From Pseudomonadota bacterium (lineage in GTDB: Bacteria > Pseudomonadota > Gammaproteobacteria > Burkholderiales > Burkholderiaceae_C), in assembly GCA_023436025.1 (NCBI GenBank), contig JAEZKX010000022.1, forward strand, positions 1 to 20,161: DNA of 20,161 nt, read 5' to 3'. Below the pieces are notes generated by a model that ran no database searches, was not told the origin of the DNA, and saw only the letters and a program-made list of their open reading frames with translations. The translations under genes and the position numbers were made by a program. Of the stretch, positions 1-7,331 are shown in pieces (positions within the stretch are counted from its first letter, which is position 1; every line of letters begins with the position of its first letter).

Positions 1-1248
1 GGGCAGGACCGCGGGCGGTGCCTGCACCGGCGCCGCGGGGCCCTTGCGCCGCCGATGGATCTCGAGCACGCAGGCTCCGAGGCCGGCCAGGCTGAGCAGC
101 GCCACCAGCACGCCGCCGACGAAGGGAATGTTGGCCAGCAGCACCGTCAGGAGCAGCGCCAGCGCGAACCAGAGCACGACCACGCCGTAACTGTCGGTCT
201 CGTCCCTTCGGAACCGGGCGCCCAGCATTTCGCCGATGAACAGCACGCCCACCAGGAAGCCGGCGATGAGGAACGCGGGATAGATCGCGAGCAGCGCGAT
301 GCCCAGCGGGATGCCCAGCAGCGTAACGAACAGCAGCGCGGCCAGCACCGGGGTGGCGACCGCGATCGCAAAGCCCAGGCCGAGCGCGGCCCAGGGCGAA
401 TGCCGGATGCGCTGCGCGGCGCTGGTGCCGAAGCGCGGCATCAGCAGGATGAACAGTGCGCCTGCGGCGAGGAAGGCGAGGAAGCCCAGGACGCCGCCGA
501 CCCACCAGGGGCCGCTGAACGACCGCTCCCAGCTGCGTTCGCGTTCGACCGTGTTGTCGCCATTCTTCTGCCGGTTCGGCTGCGCTCGGATCAGCCCTCC
601 GGCCACGGTGGCACCCTCGGCCTTGCGCAGTTCCGAGGGCGACGTGTAGGTGAGCGACCCGGCGATGCGGGCCTTGGGTCCCAGCACGATCTCATCGCCG
701 ACCAGGTCGGCCTTGCCGCCGACGTCGCCGTCGATGGTGATCCGCGCGGCGTTGACGCTGAGGTTGCCCCCGATGCGGCCGGCCACGGTCACGTCGCTGC
801 CGTAGATGGTCGCCTTGCCGCCGACGACGGCCGTCGGCGTCAGGGTGACGTTGCCCCCCGTGGCAAACAGTTCCCCGCCCACGGTGCTCTCGACGCCGAT
901 GTCGCCACCGCCCACCCGAAGGTCGTCGCCGACCGGGGCGCGCACGTCGACCGAGGCGCCCAGCAGCAAGGCGTCGCCGCCCACCGGCTGGTCGACCACC
1001 ACCTTGGGGCCAGCCGCGCCGTAGTCGCCCTCGACCGGTGCCGTCGGGCGGACCTTGCCGAAGGAATAGACATTGCCCTTGTCACGGTTGGCCGCCGGCG
1101 CCGCGGAAGCCACTGGCGCCGCGGAGGAAGCTGGCTCCGCGCGGGCAACCGGCTGCGCCACGGCGGGCATGCCGGTCCATGCGGCTGCAGCCAGCACGAC
1201 GGTGGCAGGCCAGCAGCGCATGGCGACGAAAGGGGCATGGCTGTTCAT
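1..1248 (-). CDS. Bactofilin-like (polymer-forming) membrane protein, 3'-truncated by window edge
   Basis: An open frame runs from ATG at 1248 to base 1 without a stop (416 codons), so the C-terminus lies outside the window. Residues 1 to about 31 look like a signal peptide: a hydrophobic stretch ending in an AVA-type cleavage site, followed by an Ala/Pro-rich linker. Residues about 85-205 are short Gly/Val/Asp-rich repeats (VGGDALLLGASVDV, VGGELFATGGNV, IGGNLSVNAARITIDGDVGG), the pattern of a right-handed beta-solenoid of bactofilin-like proteins. Residues about 250-400 hold roughly four hydrophobic membrane segments. I infer an envelope protein with an exported beta-solenoid and a membrane anchor domain; the exact role is unknown. 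A second Met at residue 10 is a possible alternative start. GGAAGG lies about 10 bases upstream of 1248. It diverges from the DUF883-like gene, with an FNR-type box in between. Confidence 0.72.
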   Translation of the reverse strand, partial: MNSHAPFVAMRCWPATVVLAAAAWTGMPAVAQPVARAEPASSAAPVASAAPAANRDKGNVYSFGKVRPTAPVEGDYGAAGPKVVVDQPVGGDALLLGASVDVRAPVGDDLRVGGGDIGVESTVGGELFATGGNVTLTPTAVVGGKATIYGSDVTVAGRIGGNLSVNAARITIDGDVGGKADLVGDEIVLGPKARIAGSLTYTSPSELRKAEGATVAGGLIRAQPNRQKNGDNTVERERSWERSFSGPWWVGGVLGFLAFLAAGALFILLMPRFGTSAAQRIRHSPWAALGLGFAIAVATPVLAALLFVTLLGIPLGIALLAIYPAFLIAGFLVGVLFIGEMLGARFRRDETDSYGVVVLWFALALLLTVLLANIPFVGGVLVALLSLAGLGACVLEIHRRRKGPAAPVQAPPAVLP

Positions 1249-1299
1249 CCTCGGGCCTTCCAACGATGACGCACCTTAGCGCCGGGCAAACATACGCAT

Positions 1300-1313
1300 T
1301 TGACCCACGTCAA
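1300..1313. promoter_or_regulatory. FNR-family operator, TTGAC-CCAC-GTCAA
   Basis: A perfect 5-4-5 inverted repeat, TTGACCCACGTCAA, matches the FNR/ANR/DNR box architecture (TTGAT/C-N4-A/GTCAA). It lies in the 186-bp divergent gap, 51 bp before the leftward bactofilin-like start and 121 bp before the rightward DUF883-like start. Activation of either direction is possible. No convincing -10 is seen at the class II distance, so the regulated gene is not settled. Confidence 0.55.
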
Positions 1314-1434
1314 GCAGTGCGGCCGTGTCGAAACCCGGAGCGTGGCATTGGGAGGATTGAGGAAGATCAAGGGGGCCAATCGGAGCGCCGACACCATGGA
1401 GACCTGCAGTGGAACGGGAAAGCAGGAAAGCACG

Positions 1435-1716
1435 ATGAACCACGTCAAGCGCAATCTGCACGCGATGATCGAAGACGCGCAGCGGCTGCTGGAGCATGTC
1501 CCCGACGACGCCAGCGAGGATGCCGCCGACGCCCGCAAGCGTCTGCAGCAAAGCATCGAGGACGCCAAGGAACGGCTGCGCGAAGCGCGCCGGAACGCCC
1601 ATCATGCGCGCCGGCATCTCGAGCGCCGGCTCCACCAGGACCCCTGGCCCGCCATCGCGTGCAGCTTCACCATCGGGCTGCTGACCGGGTTGATCCTGGG
1701 CGCGCACCATCGCTAG
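1435..1716 (+). CDS. DUF883 (ElaB/YqjD-like) membrane-anchored protein
   Basis: This 93-residue protein has a highly charged, Arg/Glu/Ala/His-rich helical body (residues about 1-68, likely coiled coil) and a C-terminal hydrophobic segment (about 73-90, PAIACSFTIGLLTGLILGA). This is the layout of the ElaB/YqjD/DUF883 family, whose E. coli members anchor in the inner membrane by the C-terminal helix and can bind ribosomes in stationary phase. The start at 1435 is chosen over an upstream in-frame ATG at 1300 because AGGAAAG sits 4 bases before it and the family is about 100 residues long. Dps follows 87 bp downstream on the same strand, which suggests a shared stress programme. Function in this organism is inferred from the family only. 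Confidence 0.8.
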   Translation: MNHVKRNLHAMIEDAQRLLEHVPDDASEDAADARKRLQQSIEDAKERLREARRNAHHARRHLERRLHQDPWPAIACSFTIGLLTGLILGAHHR

Positions 1717-1803
1717 CCCCTTTCCACGACCAAGCCTCGCCTTGCGCCGAACCGCCGCGCATCCCGCCGCGGCCGCCGTCTGGTGTCCACAGGAGAACCC
1801 CCC

Positions 1804-2322
1804 ATGAAGACCGAAGAAAAGTCCAGGAAAAGCCCCGCAGCCGGCGCCAGCGCCGTCGACATCGGCATCGACGAGGCCGACCGTGCCGCCGCCGCCAAAG
1901 GCCTGTCGCGGCTGCTGGCCGACACCTATACGCTCTACCTGTCAACGCACAACTTCCACTGGAACGTGACGGGGCCGATGTTCAGCACCCTGCACGCCAT
2001 GTTCGAGCAGCAGTACACGGACCTGTGGAACTCGGTCGACGACATCGCCGAGCGCATCCGCGCACTGGGCCATTTCGCCCCCGGCTCCTACTCCGCATTC
2101 GGCGCGCTCACCTCGCTGCCCGAGGCGCCGGCGCAGCCGCCGTCCGCGATGGAGATGGTGGCCATCCTCGTCAACGGCCATGAAACGGTCGCCCGCACGG
2201 CGCGCGAACTGGTCCCTGCCGCGGAGAAGGCGCGTGACGAACCGACGCTGGATCTCCTGACCCAACGCCTGCAGTTCCACGAGAAGACGGCGTGGATGCT
2301 GCGCAGCCTGCTTGCCCCTTAG
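1804..2322 (+). CDS. dps: Dps-type DNA-protection ferritin
   Basis: This 172-residue protein belongs to the Dps/bacterioferritin-like mini-ferritin family, whose dodecamers oxidise Fe2+ with H2O2, store iron and shield DNA. The intersubunit ferroxidase ligands are visible with E. coli-like spacing: His52 (in THNFHWNVTG), His64, Asp79 and Glu83 (in VDDIAER), with intervals 12-15-4. The Lys/Arg/Ser-rich N-terminal tail (residues 1-15) could bind DNA as in E. coli Dps. The ATG at 1804 is preferred over GTG at 1783 because AGGAG (1791-1795) sits 8 bases before it. It lies between the DUF883-like gene and aspD on one strand and may be co-transcribed with the former under the FNR-type box, though each gap is large enough for its own promoter. 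Confidence 0.95.
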   Translation: MKTEEKSRKSPAAGASAVDIGIDEADRAAAAKGLSRLLADTYTLYLSTHNFHWNVTGPMFSTLHAMFEQQYTDLWNSVDDIAERIRALGHFAPGSYSAFGALTSLPEAPAQPPSAMEMVAILVNGHETVARTARELVPAAEKARDEPTLDLLTQRLQFHEKTAWMLRSLLAP

Positions 2323-2356
2323 GTCGGGAAGGGCGCGCGCTCGTCACCGGCTTCGC

Positions 2357-2375
2357 GGCATGCGCCGGCCATGCC
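2357..2375. other. Short hairpin in the dps-aspD gap
   Basis: GGCATG and CATGCC form a perfect 6-bp inverted repeat around a 7-base spacer. There is no T-run, so it is not a standard intrinsic terminator. It could be a weak RNA processing or pause site between dps and aspD. No clear promoter was found in this 106-bp gap. Confidence 0.3.
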
Positions 2376-2428
2376 TGGCGACCATTGGGCACGCTCGCCG
2401 AGCTTGGCATCGAGGAGAACGACAGTCC

Positions 2429-4045
2429 ATGCCCCAGACCGATTACTCCAAGTACGCCAAGCTGAGCCCGTTCGAACTCAAGGACACCTTGATCCAGCTG
2501 GCCGGCAGCCAGCAGGACCGGGCGATGCTCAACGCCGGCCGCGGCAACCCCAACTTCCTGGCGACGCTGCCGCGCCATGCCTTCTTTGGACTGGGGTTGT
2601 TCGCGGTCATGGAATCCGAGGCGACCTTCGCCTACATGCCCGAAGGAGTCGGGGGGCTGCCGCGCAAGGACGGCCTGGCGGCGCGCTTCGGGAACTACCT
2701 GCGCGACCACGCGGACCGGCCGGGAGCCGTGCTGCTGCGCAAGATGGTGTCCTATGTGCGCGACCAGCTCGGGCTGGACGAGGACGAGTTCCTGCTCGAG
2801 ATGGTGGCAGGCATCCTGGGCTGCAACTACCCGGTTCCGGACCGGATGCTGCGCGTCAGCGAGAAGATCATCAAGGAATACCTCGCCATCGAGATGGGGG
2901 CGCAGGGCATGGACCGCGACAGCTTCGACCTGTTCGCGGTCGAAGGCGGCACCGCGGCCATGGCCTACGTGTTCGACTCGATGAAGGAGAACAAGCTGAT
3001 CAGGGCCGGGGACAGGATCGCGATCGGCGCGCCCATCTTCACGCCCTACCTGGAGATCCCCGCGCTCGGCGAGTACGGGCTGGAGGAAGTCCTGGTCCAG
3101 GCCGACCCCTCCAGGGGCTTTCAGTACCCGGCGTCGGAGCTGAAGAAGCTGGAAGACCCCGCCATCAAGGCCTTCTTCCTGGTCAATCCCAGCAATCCGC
3201 CCTCGGTCAAGATCGACGACGAGGGCCTGGACACGATCGCGCGGATCGTGCGCAAGCGGCCCGACCTCATGCTTCTCACCGACGACGTCTACGGCACCTT
3301 CGCGGACGACTTCAGGTCGCTGTTCGCGATCTGCCCGGACAACACCATCCTGGTCTACTCCTTCTCGAAGTACTTCGGCGCGACGGGCTGGCGCCTGGGC
3401 GTGATCGGGCTGACGCGCAACAACGTGCTGGACCAGGCCATTGCCAGGCTGGACGAAGCCGAGCTGGAGGAGCTGGATGCGCGCTATGCATCGGTGACCA
3501 CGGAGCCGCGCAAGTTCAAGTTCATCGATCGCATGGTTGCCGACAGCCGTGCCGTGGCGCTGAACCACACCGCCGGCCTGTCGACCCCGCAGCAGGTGCA
3601 GATGGTGCTGTTCGCGCTGTTCAACATGATGGATTCGCGCCAGGACTACAAGCAGGCCCTCAAGGCCCTGGTGCGCAAGCGCGACGCAACCCTGCACGAC
3701 AGCCTGGGCATCGCGCACCCGCGGGACCCCAACTCCGCGGACTACTACACCCTGGTCGACCTCGAGAAGACGGCGCGGGCGATCTGGGGCGACGCGTTCG
3801 CCGAGTGGGTGATGAAGACGCAGAACCCGACCGACGTCCTGTTCCGCATCGCCGAGGAGACCGGCGTGGTGCTGCTGCCAGGCAGCGGCTTCAAGACCCT
3901 GCATCCCTCCGCGCGCGCCTCGCTCGCCAACCTCCAGGAATTCCAGTACGCCGCCATCGGCCGGTCGCTGCGCAAGCTGGCTGGCGAGTACTTCGAGGAG
4001 TTCAGGAAGACCACGGCAGGCAAGCAATCCGGCAAGGGCGCTTAG
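2429..4045 (+). CDS. aspD: Bifunctional aspartate 4-decarboxylase / aspartate aminotransferase
   Basis: This 538-residue fold-type I PLP enzyme is the size of AspD (about 530). AspD removes the beta-carboxyl group of L-aspartate to give L-alanine and CO2, with side transaminase activity. The PLP lysine is Lys314 in YSFSKYFGATGWRLG, close to the catalytic Lys315 known for this family. Other family landmarks are the N-terminal FELKDTLIQLA, the NPSNPPS loop and the DDVYGTF motif with the PLP-nitrogen Asp. The start at 2429 is preferred over an upstream in-frame candidate because GAGGAG (2412-2417) precedes it and the protein then begins like its relatives. The reaction consumes a proton. In some bacteria it is paired with the aspartate:alanine antiporter AspT to conserve energy or resist acid, but no aspT lies in the window. 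It converges with the PAS-FNR regulator. Confidence 0.92.
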   Translation: MPQTDYSKYAKLSPFELKDTLIQLAGSQQDRAMLNAGRGNPNFLATLPRHAFFGLGLFAVMESEATFAYMPEGVGGLPRKDGLAARFGNYLRDHADRPGAVLLRKMVSYVRDQLGLDEDEFLLEMVAGILGCNYPVPDRMLRVSEKIIKEYLAIEMGAQGMDRDSFDLFAVEGGTAAMAYVFDSMKENKLIRAGDRIAIGAPIFTPYLEIPALGEYGLEEVLVQADPSRGFQYPASELKKLEDPAIKAFFLVNPSNPPSVKIDDEGLDTIARIVRKRPDLMLLTDDVYGTFADDFRSLFAICPDNTILVYSFSKYFGATGWRLGVIGLTRNNVLDQAIARLDEAELEELDARYASVTTEPRKFKFIDRMVADSRAVALNHTAGLSTPQQVQMVLFALFNMMDSRQDYKQALKALVRKRDATLHDSLGIAHPRDPNSADYYTLVDLEKTARAIWGDAFAEWVMKTQNPTDVLFRIAEETGVVLLPGSGFKTLHPSARASLANLQEFQYAAIGRSLRKLAGEYFEEFRKTTAGKQSGKGA

Positions 4046-4106
4046 GCGCCACCAAGCGTCCTCTCATGGGCCCGCGGGCCGCGCACGTGCGGCTTGCCCT
4101 GTGCCG

Positions 4107-4125
4107 CGGGTCCCCCCGGGACCCG
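4107..4125. other. GC-rich hairpin between convergent aspD and PAS-FNR genes
   Basis: CGGGTCCC and GGGACCCG form a perfect 8-bp stem around CCC, just after the regulator's stop codon. A 12-bp palindrome (GGCCCGCGGGCC, 4069-4080) lies nearby. Neither is followed by a T-run, so a termination role is plausible from position only. Confidence 0.4.
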
Positions 4126-4130
4126 AGGGG

Positions 4131-5915
4131 TCAATGCAGGTCCATCGAGATCATGCGCTGCAGCCCTTCGTAGTCGACGATGCGCAGGTGCTTCTTGTCG
4201 ACCACCAGCAGGCCCTGGCTGGCGAAGGCCGACAGGCTGCGGCTGACCGTCTCCAGCTTGACGCCCAGGTAACTGCCGATGTCCGCGCGGGTCATGCGCA
4301 GGTGGAACTCCTTGGGCGAGTAGCCGCGCGCCTGCAGCCTTCGCGAGATGTCCAGCAGGAAGCTCGCGACCCGCTCGTCCGCGCTCATGGTTCCCAGCAT
4401 CGCCATGAGCTTGTGCTCGCGCACGATCTCGGCACTCATGAGCCGCGCAAGCACGAGTTGCATCGCCACGTTCGCCGACGCGATCTCGACCAGGCGTGCA
4501 TAGGGGATGGAACAGACCTCGGCATCCTCCAGGGCCACGGCGCTGCTGGCCTGCACGCCGGAGGCGACGCCATCGAGCCCCAACAGCTCACCTGCCATCT
4601 GGAAGCCGGTCACCTGCTCGCGTCCGTCCAGCAGCATCAGGGTCGACTTGAAGGTCCCGCTGCGCACCGCATAGATGAACTTGAAGACGTCGCCCTCGCG
4701 GTAGAGCGCCTGACCCTCGCGCAGGCGTCGGCGGCTGAATTCGGTCCCGACCAGGTGGCAGGGCTCGACGCCGCCCGCCGGGAACCACAGGTCATGGAGC
4801 TGGCAGCCCGAGCAACGGAAGCCCTGGCCCGGCGCCGCGGCGCGGCCCACGCCGGCGCGCCCGCACCCCGCATCGGTGCCGACTTCGCGGACGTCGTGGA
4901 TGACGCCATCGGCCTGCTCCCTCGCCAGGGGCGCCTCGGGCGCCGTGACCAGCTGGCCCTGCAGCAGCGACAGCTGGACCGGCCCCACGGGCACGTCGAG
5001 GGCGGCAAGCGGCCCGACGTCTTCGGCAAGCAGATGGATCGGCTGCACGGACGTCTCCACCGTTGCGGCCATGCGCAGGTGCGCGCTCATCGCGCCGACT
5101 TCGTCGCGCACGGCACCCGGTGCATTGCCGGCGGACGCCTCCCGCGCCTGGCCGCGCGACGGCAGCGCGCGCACGAAGGCGGTGAAGAGCGTGCCTTCGG
5201 GTGAATCCATCGGCGAGACGGAGGCCTCCAGCGCGATCTCCTCCCCGGAAGCGCGCAACCCCATCAGCACGCGCACACCCATGGGCCCGGCCGTGTCGCC
5301 CTCGGCCGCGGGCTCGTGCCGCGATCCGGCGAACAGCTCGGGGATCAGCGTTTCCGCGGGACGCCCGATCAACTGGGCGACCGACCAGCCGAACATGCGT
5401 TCCGCGGCGCGGTTGCACAGGATGATGCGGCGCGACGCGTCGGTCATGAGGATGCCGTCGGTGGCGCCGTCGAGAAGCGCCGACAGGCGTGCGCCCAGCC
5501 GGGCGTGCTCCTGCGCGTCCTCGACGCGGCCGGTCATGTCGCGCAGGGCGATCATGTGCAGCGTGCCTTCGGGCGCCTGCAACTGCGCGATGGACGCGTG
5601 GAAGGGGAACTCTTCTCCGTTGCGCCGCAGGCCGTAGCCCACCGGCGCATCGCGCGAGGCCGGCGTGTCCAGCGGACGGAAGCGGCGCAACTGCGCGGCA
5701 GGCGTGGCCGCCTGCGGCTCCGGCAGCAGGCGGTCGACCGGCTGGCCGAGCATCTCGACGGCGAGATGCCCGAAGATCCGCTCCGCCGCGCCGTTGTAGA
5801 AGACGATGCGACCGCTCTCATCCACCGCGACGATGGCGTCCGCGCCGGCACCGAGCAGGCCGGCCAGCCAAGCGGAAGCACCTGAGCCTTCGAGACTGTA
5901 TGTTTTCATCTCCAT
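4131..5915 (-). CDS. PAS-PAS-FNR fusion transcriptional regulator (Crp/Fnr family) with altered Fe-S ligand set
   Basis: The protein is 594 residues if begun at ATG 5915; a second ATG at 5909 and a GTG at 6032 are alternatives, and none has a strong ribosome site. Two PAS domains come first (about 13-130 and 145-265; VDESGRIVFYNGAAERIFG, TDASRRIILCNRAAERMFGWS), then a low-complexity linker. From about 365 follows a complete FNR-like unit: cyclic-nucleotide-type beta-barrel (FIYAVRSGTFKS, EQVTGFQMAGELLG), dimer helix and a C-terminal helix-turn-helix. The recognition helix contains LETVSR, keeping the Glu and Ser-Arg that read TTGAT/TTGAC in FNR. Cys368, Cys371 and Cys468 match FNR Cys20, Cys23 and Cys122, but the Cys29 position is Trp377; Cys386 is an extra candidate ligand. 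I infer a regulator integrating PAS signals with redox or oxygen sensing. E. coli FNR has no PAS domains and is about 250 residues. Confidence 0.88.
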   Translation of the reverse strand: MEMKTYSLEGSGASAWLAGLLGAGADAIVAVDESGRIVFYNGAAERIFGHLAVEMLGQPVDRLLPEPQAATPAAQLRRFRPLDTPASRDAPVGYGLRRNGEEFPFHASIAQLQAPEGTLHMIALRDMTGRVEDAQEHARLGARLSALLDGATDGILMTDASRRIILCNRAAERMFGWSVAQLIGRPAETLIPELFAGSRHEPAAEGDTAGPMGVRVLMGLRASGEEIALEASVSPMDSPEGTLFTAFVRALPSRGQAREASAGNAPGAVRDEVGAMSAHLRMAATVETSVQPIHLLAEDVGPLAALDVPVGPVQLSLLQGQLVTAPEAPLAREQADGVIHDVREVGTDAGCGRAGVGRAAAPGQGFRCSGCQLHDLWFPAGGVEPCHLVGTEFSRRRLREGQALYREGDVFKFIYAVRSGTFKSTLMLLDGREQVTGFQMAGELLGLDGVASGVQASSAVALEDAEVCSIPYARLVEIASANVAMQLVLARLMSAEIVREHKLMAMLGTMSADERVASFLLDISRRLQARGYSPKEFHLRMTRADIGSYLGVKLETVSRSLSAFASQGLLVVDKKHLRIVDYEGLQRMISMDLH

Positions 5916-6171
5916 TCTCGGTGTTCCGGCCTCTGCGTTGCCGGGGCATTGATGGAACCGCGCAGGGCGAGGCAAGTATGTAGGCGGAGGGAATGAGCGC
6001 GTAAGGGGAAATACCGCGTCCAGGCAATTCACTTAACGAAGCAACAGCCCGAGGCGCAAGCCCGCCGCCGACAGTCCATGCACAGCGAAGCATGGCCGAG
6101 GGACCAGCGATCGCTGCCGCGCCGCACGGTGCAGCACGGACGCAGCCATGGGCCGCGCTGCACAAGAAAAA
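5916..6171. other. Intergenic stretch upstream of the PAS-FNR gene, no gene found
   Basis: About 256 bp between the regulator start and the tRNA-Pro terminator. Reading frames here lack ribosome sites and recognisable products. A perfect 12-bp palindrome, CAGCGATCGCTG, lies at about 6103-6114. I see no FNR box upstream of the regulator and no confident promoter. Confidence 0.5.
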
Positions 6172-6202
6172 AGCCCGGCATCCTTGCGGATACCGGGCTT
6201 TC
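6172..6202 (-). terminator. Intrinsic terminator after tRNA-Pro
   Basis: On the minus strand an 11-base arm, AAGCCCGGTAT, pairs with ATGCCGGGCTT (one mismatch) and runs straight into a T-run. It lies just beyond the tRNA 3' end and would end transcription leaving the tRNA. Confidence 0.85.
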
Positions 6203-6209
6203 CCGTTGG

Positions 6210-6286
6210 TGGTCGGCGTGGCGGGATTCGAACTCGCGACCCCTTGCACCCCATGCAAGTGCGCTACCAGGCTGCGCTACACGCCG
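6210..6286 (-). tRNA. tRNA-Pro, anticodon GGG
   Basis: A 77-base cloverleaf read on the minus strand. The acceptor stem CGGCGTG pairs with CACGCCG, followed by discriminator A and an encoded CCA. The C1-G72 pair is typical of bacterial proline tRNAs. The T arm carries GTTCGAATC. The anticodon stem CTTGC/GCAAG encloses the loop ATGGGGT, giving anticodon GGG, which reads CCC and CCU. It is followed by a strong terminator. A tRNA-Pro beside a MerR gene downstream of ihfA is a familiar arrangement in beta- and gammaproteobacteria. Confidence 0.97.
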
Positions 6287-6326
6287 AAGACCAAGATTAT
6301 AACCCGGCGTTGGGCCTGTTTCCGGC

Positions 6327-6776
6327 TCAGTGCGCGGAACCGAGCAAATCGCGGATTTCGAACAGCTCGCGCCGCAGGTATTGCAGCTTCTGCGTCATCT
6401 CGTCGCCAGCGTCGATGACCGAGTCGCCGAAGCCGCTGTCGAGGGTGGAGTCTTCCATCTCGATCACGTCCACGCCCTCGAGCATCACCTCGCCGTTGCG
6501 GCGGCGGTCGCGCTCGCCCTGCACGATCTCCTGCAGCTTGTTACGCGCGCCGCTGATCGTGAAACCCTGGTCGTACAACAAGTCGCGGATGCGCCGGATC
6601 ATCAGCACCTCGTGGTGCTGGTAGTAGCGGCGGTTGCCGCGGCGCTTCATGGGACGCAGCTGGGTGAACTCCTGCTCCCAATACCGTAGCACGTGAGGCT
6701 TGACGCCACACAGCTCGCTGACCTCACCGATGGTGAAGTAGCGCTTGGCCGGAATTGCGGGAAGGGGTTTCTCCAT
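6327..6776 (-). CDS. MerR family transcriptional regulator (ihfA-linked type)
   Basis: This 149-residue protein has an N-terminal MerR winged helix-turn-helix (about residues 11-80: YFTIGEVSELCGVKPHVLRYWEQEF, given here in family context as the FTIGEVSELCGVKPHVLRYW core). It continues with RRGNRRYYQHHEVLMIRRI and an acidic, probably helical C-terminal region. There is no cysteine cluster for metal binding and no large effector domain. This is the short MerR protein commonly found immediately after ihfA; its targets are not known from sequence. ATG 6776 begins the conserved part; upstream residues of the longer frame are not family-like. No clear Shine-Dalgarno is present; a TAGATT element ends 7 bases before the ATG, so a leaderless transcript is possible. 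It lies 169 bp after ihfA and 40 bp before the tRNA. Confidence 0.9.
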   Translation of the reverse strand: MEKPLPAIPAKRYFTIGEVSELCGVKPHVLRYWEQEFTQLRPMKRRGNRRYYQHHEVLMIRRIRDLLYDQGFTISGARNKLQEIVQGERDRRRNGEVMLEGVDVIEMEDSTLDSGFGDSVIDAGDEMTQKLQYLRRELFEIRDLLGSAH

Positions 6777-6903
6777 TGAAATCAATCTACTAGGAGAGAA
6801 AGCTCCGAGGTTACTCCAAGGCGAGCGGGATGCAAAGCGCCGCCACGGGCATGGCACCCGGGCCGCGTCGCCAGCGATGAGCGTGAGAGCTTAAGCGATG
6901 AAC

Positions 6904-6961
6904 GGGACTCGGCCTAGGCCGAATCCCGAATACCTGGGCGGCGCATCAACGCTGCGCCGCC
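6904..6961 (-). terminator. Tandem hairpins at the ihfA 3' end (putative terminator or mRNA-stabilising element)
   Basis: Two strong inverted repeats lie head to tail. At 6937-6961, GGCGGCGCA pairs perfectly with TGCGCCGCC over a 7-base loop that contains the ihfA stop codon. At 6904-6927 a 24-base near-perfect palindrome is centred on TCGGCCTAGGCCGA. Neither is followed by a T-run on the minus strand, so Rho-independent termination is uncertain; protection of the mRNA 3' end is an alternative. Confidence 0.45.
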
Positions 6962-7284
6962 TCCCCCGTGCCGATGCCCTGGATCTGCTCCTTGAGCTTG
7001 TGGCTGGCATGGAAGGTCACGACGCGGCGCGCCTCGATGGGGATGGGCTCGCCGGTGCGCGGATTGCGGCCGGGCCGCGGCGCCTTGGTGCGGATCTGGA
7101 AGTTGCCGAAGCCGGAGATCTTCACGTCCTCGCCGTCGACCAGGCTGGTGGCGATCAGGTCGAAGAAGGCATCGATCATGTCCTTGGACTCGCGCTTGTT
7201 GAGCCCGATCTGCTCGAACAACAGCTCCGCCAGCTGGGCCTTGGTCAGCGCAGGGGTTTCCAGGCTCTCGACGGCAAAATCCAT
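6946..7284 (-). CDS. ihfA: Integration host factor subunit alpha
   Basis: This 112-residue HU/IHF-family protein forms a heterodimer with IhfB (not in the window) and bends DNA sharply at specific sites. Hallmarks are LTKAQLAELLFEQIGLNKRE near the N-terminus, VKISGFGNF, and the beta-arm with RPGRNPRTGEPIPI and Pro at the DNA-intercalating position, followed by ARRVVTF. Compared with E. coli IhfA it has about 11 extra N-terminal residues (MDFAVESLETP). The start is supported by an excellent AAGGAGG 6 bases before ATG 7284. It lies 47 bp downstream of pheT, the conserved pheST-ihfA order, so co-transcription is likely. The stop codon lies in the loop of a perfect 9-bp hairpin. Confidence 0.97.
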   Translation of the reverse strand: MDFAVESLETPALTKAQLAELLFEQIGLNKRESKDMIDAFFDLIATSLVDGEDVKISGFGNFQIRTKAPRPGRNPRTGEPIPIEARRVVTFHASHKLKEQIQGIGTGEAAQR

Positions 7285-7331
7285 GGCTTCCTCCTTCTTT
7301 CGATGCCTCGTTGTTGTCGCGCCGGCCGGGC

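Noticed and set aside
55..1269. A rightward 404-codon open frame at the left edge
   Set aside because: It is antisense to the signal-peptide/beta-solenoid/membrane protein, which has coherent domain structure.
2171..4027. A 618-codon leftward open frame over aspD
   Set aside because: Antisense shadow of aspD; no family likeness in its translation.
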